Assembly (NCBI GenBank): GCA_963576565.1
Contig: OY755039.1
Location: 30,518,602-30,582,601 of the forward strand
Source of the DNA: Aspidapion aeneum
Lineage: Eukaryota; Arthropoda; Insecta; Coleoptera; Brentidae
Direction: 5' to 3'
Length of the DNA stretch: 64,000 nucleotides
Positions 57,846-64,000 of the stretch are shown piece by piece. Every line of letters starts with the position of its first letter. Position 1 is the stretch's first letter. The notes beneath the pieces were generated by a model. It was not told the origin of the DNA, made no database searches, and saw nothing but the letters and a program-made list of their open reading frames with translations. Both the position numbers and the translations under genes were made by a program.

Positions 57846-57849
57846 TGAT

Positions 57850-58350
57850 AGAGCAATTATTTTTTTATTATTCATTATTTTTCACTAACTTTAATGTGCT
57901 GTTTCTAAGAAGTGCGAAGAGTTATAAAAAATTTTAAAAATGGCTTTTTTAACTAAAGGTAAGTAGATTATTTTTTGATAATTTTAGTCACAGGGATTTG
58001 AAACTTATTCTTTAAATACCAATGATACAAAAATTGTGCAAGAAATAAAATGATTTTTTTTCTCGATAATTCATTGGACTAACAAAAAAGCTTTTACGAA
58101 CTTTCATATTAATTTTTGTAAAAATATTTTCGTCCTGATATGTACTTTCCGGAGTACAGACACTGTTGGTGCGAAAAGGTGCGACAGTCTCCAAATTCGT
58201 TATTAAACATGACCGTACATATTCTGATAAACACAAAGTACCTATTCTACTGCATTTTAATTTGTGTTTCCGTGTGTCTTCTATATAGATAGTAATGAGC
58301 AAAGTACCTTTAAAATAGCAAAATGAATCATATATATCAAAACTCCTGTC
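57850..58350. other. Intergenic, nothing recognised
   Basis: No supported gene or element. Confidence 0.3.
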
Positions 58351-58351
58351 T

Positions 58352-58412
58352 TAGCAATGAACTTTAAAAAGAAGGGAAAAATAATGAACTTTAAAAAGAA
58401 GGGAAAAATTTA
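58352..58412 (+). repeat. Tandem duplication of a 28-bp unit
   Basis: 'AATGAACTTTAAAAAGAAGG' plus 'GAAAAAT' occurs twice in direct succession. Confidence 0.93.
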
Positions 58413-58419
58413 AGGTGGT

Positions 58420-59640
58420 CGCCAAAATAGATAGGAAATTAGTAGAAACTGCAAACATTTAACATCAGTTTTGGGATATTTAGAGCATTTAAATTCAAAT
58501 ATAGAATAATTTTTATTGCGGGAGGAAAAGAACAATTTAGAATGGAGGGGGAGGGGGGTTAACTAGGTTGAACATTATTAAGGTGCTGAAACAAAAAAAA
58601 ATAGGTTTTAATTATTATTTTATTTATTTATTAATGATCAATATAAATTTATCCTTGATTTAATTCATTCATCGGATTCATTCTTTTCTTTTACACCCTG
58701 TATGTGGAGGTCAGAACTTCACTTTTTATGAACACAAAAATTCGCTGAATCCTACCAGAACAAGAAAAACTGTTTAGCATAAGCACACAACAAACTTCTA
58801 TATGAATTTTTATTTTTGTCTCTACGGCTTCTCCTCTTAGGGAGGAAAAAGGGATGCTGGGGCAAGGTCGTATCCAACCCAAAACAGAAGAGGAGGCATG
58901 TTTCTGAATTCCATGGCCTTCTTAATTTAGAAGGGGGGGGGGGGTTCATATTCTAATTGAATTTCAATGTCCGATTTTAAACAACCCTGTTAAAAAGGGG
59001 GACAGCTCAACAGCTGCCCTTCTGCCCCCCCCCCCTCCCTGGGTACGCCTTTGTGCTAAGGGTGACTTAGGGAATAATTGAGTGAATTACTTTTTTTATT
59101 GTCTTGGTTGAATTTAGCAAATAGAAATATTTTCATGTTAAACTGTTCATGTCCATTAAAAAAGTAAAGTTTTGACCCCCAAATAAACGGAGCAAAAGGG
59201 GGCATGGGGTTACTGATTGGTTACAAAATTTTTAATCCTTAAATTTTAGTTCTGCGGACCAAAACACTTAAAAATATATATATTTTGAATTTTTATAATA
59301 GATCAAATTTTACCCCCCCCCCCCCCCAGGGGGGGACTAATAGGGACAAATTCGATAATTGAAATTTTTTTTTGGGGAACTGGGTGTTAGTGCACCAAAA
59401 TTAGGAGTATTTGGGGGGTCTACCCTCTGAGTTTTGCAACTTATAAAATTTTTGTGAGGCTGTGTAATTTGCAGACCATATTAAAAATAATACACTTTTT
59501 TAAAAGGCTTTTAGGAAGTATAAATCACGAAAATGGTGGTGGCAAGAGTGTGTGGGTAATAAAAAATATTTTTTAATTGTATACCTATATGCAACTCAAA
59601 CTTCTTTATTGATTTGCTTTTAAGTGATTAGAGAGTTTAA
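58420..59640. other. Intergenic with G/C homopolymer tracts and MITE scraps
   Basis: G-runs near 58,548 and 58,932, C-runs near 59,026 and 59,314, and a lone hAT-like end 'CCCTGGGTACGCCTTTG' at about 59,037. No gene seen. Confidence 0.4.
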
Positions 59641-59649
59641 CTGTAAAAG

Positions 59650-59875
59650 TCTATTTTTGGCCAAAATATTGATCCCTCGGACCACAGTGCGGTCGTATCG
59701 TACAATTTAACAAGTCCCATCCGATTAGCGCGCCGTGTAGCGGTAACCACATAGGGATCGGGAAAATGCTGGCGGCAGTAGGCCATCTCCCCCTCAACCA
59801 TCTAACCGTACCTACGTAGGATGATAAAATTAAGGTCACTATATCAGGAAGTTAGAAAACTTATATAGTGACCTT
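59650..59875. repeat. Inverted copy of the 54,700-54,850 repeat, with end hairpin
   Basis: Reverse complement of the 54.7-kb sequence over about 110 bp, ending in a short palindrome 'AAGGTCACTATAT'/'ATATAGTGACCTT' (59,833-59,874). Confidence 0.85.
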
Positions 59876-60354
59876 AGATAGATATGAAAATTTTTTGACA
59901 TTTTTAAAATATCTGTTTTGTTTAATGAGATATCTTGTTTTTCCAGTTTTTGTTGTTAAATTTCGAAAAAAAAAACAAAACTTTAGGCCGCCATCTTTAA
60001 AAAATAAATGGATCTGATACCTTCCTAGCTAGTCTATTAGCACACTTAAAGTGAAGCTATGATAATCAGCCTTAAAAACAGTTTTTTGTAAATATCTCGG
60101 AAACTAAAGCTCCTACGAAGTTTTTGGTTCATATAAATTATTGAGGAAAATGTGGTCTACTATATACTGAAAACCGCATATTGATGCGATGATCCGTTAA
60201 AAAGTTAGCATTTTAAAAAAAATTTATTAGTCATTAGCATTAATGGATTTTGACCAAAATCTAATCAGCTCGTTAGAGTGTCAAATACTACTTTACCTGA
60301 AAATTTTATGAAAATCGGTTCAGCGGTTTAGGAGCTATTGTGTTACGGACAGAA

Positions 60355-60395
60355 AAAAATACACACACACACACAGACAGACATCATGACGATAT
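60355..60395 (+). repeat. (AC)n then ACAGACAG microsatellite at the end of a dispersed repeat
   Basis: A short (AC)9-10 run follows 'AAATCGGTTCAGCGGTTTAG', a motif found at the ends of many insect dispersed repeats. Confidence 0.8.
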
Positions 60396-60439
60396 TGCTA
60401 GGATAGGTCAAAATATACCTAAATAACACATTTTCGGCG

Positions 60440-60830
60440 TTATCTCAAAAAAATGTATCCATTAGTTTTTGAGATAATTGCCTTCAAATTTTCAAATTTA
60501 ACATGGACTGATAAAATAAAAATTTAATTAGAATTTTATTTTTTTTTCGGATTTAATTTTTATTTTATCATTCCATGTTAAATTTGAAAGCAAATATCTG
60601 AAAAACTAATTTTAGAAATTTTTACAAGAGAGCTTCAAAACAAAAACAATTCACTATTCAAAATATAGGGGTAAAGTATACCCCTCGAAGGGGGTTCGTG
60701 CTACAAAAATTTCAAGATAGCCAAAAAGTGTCCCCCTCGCAAACAAAATCGACGTGTCCGAGCGTTTCTTCAAATTCGCACTCTTTAATATCCAAAAAGG
60801 CCTCTGTTTCGATGTTCGTGAATCACCGTG
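60440..60830. mobile_element. CACGGTGTTTCACGAA palindromic MITE, left end missing
   Basis: Has the central inverted pair ('TTTAACATGGACTGATAAAA' and 'TTTTATCATTCCATGTTAAA'), 'TATAGGGGTAAAGTATACCC', 'GACGTGTCCGAGCGTTTCTT' and the right end 'TTCGTGAATCACCGTG' followed by TATA. Confidence 0.85.
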
Positions 60831-61029
60831 TATATGGTACACATATGGCGGTTAACGTGCTTGAAAAAGAGAATATCCTGGGCCTCCAAGCCTTGAAATT
60901 TAATATACATTAAAAAGTGCGAAGATAATATTTTTATATTTTTAACAGCCCCTTTCTACGCCTATGATTAACCAGATAAAAATCTAAAAAATAAAATAAT
61001 CTCAATGGACACTTTCAAATCTCCTTCAA

Positions 61030-61137
61030 AGTAAGGATAAATACTTCATATTTGTCAGTGAGTTGGCTGGTTCCGTTGTATGTTGCGCACTTTTGAGACC
61101 GTTCCTGATCTATACACTTAAACACACATAAAATAAA
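61030..61137 (+). promoter_or_regulatory. V-ATPase proteolipid promoter/5' UTR
   Basis: TCAGTGAGTTGG at 61,055 matches an arthropod initiator (TCAGT), about 82 bp before the ATG. The leader contains no upstream ATG that I can see other than one in GTATGTTGC (about 61,079). No convincing TATA box at the expected distance. Confidence 0.4.
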
Positions 61138-61219
61138 ATGGCTGATCTTCCAGAAACCAACCCCGTCTACGGACCCTTCTTCGGAGTCATGGGAGCCGCG
61201 GCGGCTATCATTTTTAGCT
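61138..61219 (+). CDS. Vha16-1: V-type proton ATPase 16-kDa proteolipid (subunit c), first coding exon
   Basis: ATG in context AAAATG, encoding MADLPETNPVYGPFFGVMGA then AAAIIFS and one base of the next codon, ending at donor GTGAGTAT. 'NP(V/I)YGPFFGVMGAA(S/A)AIIFS' is the N-terminus of insect V-ATPase subunit c, the proteolipid that forms the rotating membrane ring of the vacuolar proton pump; this is the start of transmembrane helix 1. The rest (S/A-LGAAYGTAKSG onward, including the proton-binding Glu in helix 4) must be in later exons; none is recognisable before 64,000. Confidence 0.95.
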
Positions 61220-61740
61220 GTGAGTATAAAACTTTGTATCCCGTCCTCAGATTATCGATTTGCTAGGATAGCGCTCCTTTTCGTCTTATTTCTTATGGGC
61301 GCACCGTGGCGCATAGTAATAAAAATCAAAAAATAAATTTGTACTAACACAAGTTTTGCATGCTTGACTCTCATGTGCTAGAGAGAGAGAGAGAAAGTAG
61401 AGTACGAACACACTATAGGGATTTGGGTCTGGTTACAGGTATGGTTATGGTATGCTGTTCCACTCATGACGTAAAACACACAGAAACGAATGTCTGGGGA
61501 TGCTTCCTGTAGTAACTACGTTTAAAAACTAACCAGAAACAAATCCCTCTACTTTTCCTCTCCCTATAGCGCTATAGCACATGAGAGTCAAACATACAAA
61601 ACTTGTCTGTTACTACGAATTTCCTTTTTGATTTTTATTGCGTTGGCAACTTTTTCATATCTTTCTTTTTTTCTAATTATATTTCTAGCATGGTAAGTAA
61701 TTATTACTTAAGGTCAAATAGTATTTAAAAAATATTAGAG

Positions 61741-61990
61741 TTATTGAAATAAAGCCAGGCATAATTTTGACACCTTCACATTGTAATATCAGCTGTGATC
61801 TTTCAACACACGGCCTTTGTTTACTATATGAACCGGAATAAATAGTGCCTTCGTTTATTAATTGAAAATAAATGACGATAGTTTTAAATTCGACTTTGGT
61901 ATGTCAATTTGAAGCATTAACTGTCACTTTTCAATGTGAATGTGTCAAAATAGTGCCTGGCACAATTATAGCCTGGCTGTATTTCAATAA
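61741..61990. mobile_element. Short relative (250 bp) of the 62,342 element
   Basis: Inverted ends 'TTATTGAAATAAAGCCAGGC' and 'GCCTGGCTGTATTTCAATAA'. The interior ('CAGCTGTGATCTTTCAA', 'GGCCTTTGT', 'GACTTTGG(T/C)ATGTCAA', 'GTGCCTGGCACAATTATAGC') is homologous to the 63,000-63,215 part of the neighbouring element in the opposite orientation. Confidence 0.78.
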
Positions 61991-62341
61991 TTCTCTATTA
62001 TGAAGAAACCTGTATTTAGTTACTACCTACATGACATCGAGAACATTTTGATCATAAACTTCTACATATCTTTTCACCCCTAATTAAAATATGCCATTAA
62101 AAAAATTCTTCCCCTTCCACTCTGGAAGCAAAAAATCAATTTAGATCGCAATTTGCCCCATTTTTTTCTTAAAATCTAGTATAAAAAACAAAAAGTAATA
62201 CTGCAGTGCTGAATCTGCTTGACATTATTTTTTCTAATATAAGCCAATTTTAATGGGGCATAGCTCCTGGACTAATAGCTCTAGATGCAAAAAAAAACCG
62301 AGGAGGTGTGCTTCAGGGCTTCCTTAATCCAACTAAGTATT

Positions 62342-63226
62342 AGGGACCTATTGCAATAGTGCCAGGCACAAATTGTGCCAGGCACTATATTGACAGATTC
62401 GCATGACAAACCAGGGCTATCAAAATGGACAGGCCACGATCCTCCACTTTGTTGACGTCACATCCGGGGCTGATTTTTTTTTTTTGATGGTCACGTTACG
62501 ACACAGCTGATTGTCTTTAAAATATTGAAGTTGGAATGACGTTTCATGGATATTTGATTTTTTTTTAAATGAAGCCGTTTTTGAGATTGTTTTTACTTTA
62601 TTCTGGCAGAACAATTTTTTTTAAATGTATAGTAAGCCCTAATTTTTCATAGCCGCTTCATTAGCTCACACAAAAATTAAGTTTAAAGCAGAAGCCAATG
62701 TGACAATCACATATGACAAAGTCAAATACATGTCAAAAATAACAGTTGGCATGTGGTACATGGCGGGTAATTTGAATTCAAAATAAGGAATGCTAAATCT
62801 TGAAGATTTTAACCTTTTAATCATGTTGCTTCCTTACAAACCTTTGGTGAAATATCGGGATGGTGTCTGAGAATATTTGACTGAAATTTTGCGGAAATCT
62901 GTAGTGCCATTTTGAAAATATTATAAAAAAACGTCTGACCTCCCATAAGACCCAATGTAAAATTCAGCCCCGGGAGAACAGCTGATTTTTTCAGGGTCGT
63001 GGCCTCTATTTTTGTGTTGGCCTTGGACAAACAACAGTTGATCTTTCAAAATTGACATGCCAAAGTCGAATTGTTTATTTTCCAATAATAGTGGCGTCAC
63101 TATTAAATCTGGCTCGTATAATACACAAAGGCCTAATTTTGAAAGGACACAGCTGTTCTTATAATGAGAAACTGTCAATATAGTGCCCGGCACAATTTGT
63201 GCCTGGCACTATTGCAATAGGTCCCT
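62342..63226. mobile_element. 885-bp element with 55-bp terminal inverted repeats, ATT flanks
   Basis: Both ends begin AGGGACCTATTGCAATAGTG and continue CCAGGCACAAATTGTGCC for 55 bp with one mismatch. ATT lies immediately outside each end. The repeat itself contains a palindrome (GCACAAATTGTGC), so each end can fold alone. No transposase. Confidence 0.93.
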
Positions 63227-64000
63227 ATTATCTTTTTAAAAAGTTTTTTAAATGTAAACGCAGTGACAATTTATAAAAAACACGAAAAAATTCAATATAT
63301 TCAATTCAAATTTTTTCAATATAAGAAGATTTTATTAACGTCAAACAAGGCTGTACCAATTTTTTTTGAATTTCGCTGTTTTACGACATTAAGAATCTAA
63401 TGTCCATCAAAATATGTTTTATGCTAAATTGGAAAAAATAAAATATGTTGATATTTTGAACAATTTGCCTTGGAAATAATTAGACCTGACCTCCTTAATG
63501 TCTGTTCCCAATTTAGTAATTTTCACTCAATTGGTATGGGAGTAGCACGCACCAATGTTGGGTTCTCGGATTATGTCATTCTCTATGCGCGCCGCGCCGC
63601 ACGCATATTTGTATACAACACCCAGGATCGCCAGTCGGCTTTTGTCCGAACATCTCTGGTAAATAGCAGACGATATAGTAAATCGCTTGGGTAACTAACA
63701 CCCGTGATCGCAAAAATGTTCGTTAAAAATCAGTCTGGATATCAGAACCACAATCTTTCTTAAGAAAGAATTCGTAAATTTCTAACATCCATATATTTTT
63801 TTAAAACATACTCTCCTGACCTCTTTCCCGGGATCCTAGAGAATGTGAAACCTAACCGTTGTCAATCGATCGCCAACGTAACCGAACCGTGTCAATGTAG
63901 AATAGGGCTTCATTGACACGGTTACGGCAGCGTTCGGGCTACAACCGAATCGCAATCATGGACGTCGTTTACAAATATGCGCGCCGCACAATGGGTTATA

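Larger units (their letters stand above)
61220..64000 (+). other. V-ATPase intron 1 (start), repeat-containing
   Basis: Opens with GTGAGT. A weak palindromic context surrounds 61,370-61,590 ('CATGAGAGTCAAACATACAA' at 61,580 is the inverse of 'TTGCATGCTTGACTCTCATG' at about 61,355). Holds the two related elements at 61,741 and 62,342. 63,240-64,000 has short GC-rich patches ('GCGCGCCGCGCCGC', 63,588) and 'ACACCC(A/G)(G/T)GATCGC' twice, but no exon I can support. Confidence 0.75.

Noticed and set aside
61689..61692. Four-base micro-exon (CTAG|CATG|GTAAGT) after the V-ATPase first exon
   Set aside because: Splice signals look good, but joining it to the first exon gives Ser then TG-, which does not fit the conserved (S/A)(L/M)G that follows IIFS in subunit c.
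63470..63694. 74-codon ORF near the right edge
   Set aside because: No recognisable domain or splice context; falls in the V-ATPase intron among GC-rich repeat scraps.

Overview
The window is AT-rich, intron-rich animal nuclear DNA, most likely from an insect. Evidence: spliced genes with GT..AG junctions; a DSP1/HMGB-type protein with the polyglutamine N-terminus typical of insect Dorsal switch protein 1; a V-ATPase proteolipid first exon closest to insect Vha16; and many hAT, pogo-like, foldback and LINE-type repeats. I cannot fix the order or species. No bacterial genes, CRISPR array, rRNA or tRNA was recognised.

Three host genes can be supported, all on the + strand. (1) 1925-8436: the last two coding exons of a homolog of the C1orf43 (NICE-3) family; its 5' exons lie left of the window. 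(2) 25571-51033: all coding exons of a Dsp1/HMGB gene (six exons, 415 residues: polyQ N-terminus, HMG box A, linker, HMG box B, acidic tail), with a long 3' UTR probably ending near 53,890 and possible upstream noncoding exons or promoters around 18.97-19.18 kb and 23.65-23.96 kb. (3) 61138-61219: first coding exon of the V-ATPase 16-kDa proteolipid (subunit c), the rest of which lies beyond the window.

Almost everything else is repeats. The C1orf43 intron holds two large inverted-repeat elements, a short TA-flanked MITE and a three-unit array built around a (TCTG)n microsatellite. From 8.9 to 22 kb there is a patchwork of foldback elements, G-tract hAT MITEs with 8-bp target duplications, and a large minisatellite. 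Dsp1 introns carry many foldbacks, including a near-perfect palindrome of about 545 bp (arms about 245 bp) nested in a 1.9-kb foldback between the two HMG-box exons, and a nearly identical 1.26-kb tandem duplication. From 54 to 61 kb there is a reverse-strand LINE reverse transcriptase relic split by a 259-bp hAT MITE, plus further foldback copies. The V-ATPase intron holds two related elements with long TIRs.

The genes are unlinked functionally (membrane-associated NICE-3 protein, chromatin architecture, proton pump). I found no convincing new multi-gene system. The unusual signal is the density of long inverted repeats inside transcribed introns, which could form dsRNA hairpins in pre-mRNA; this is inference.
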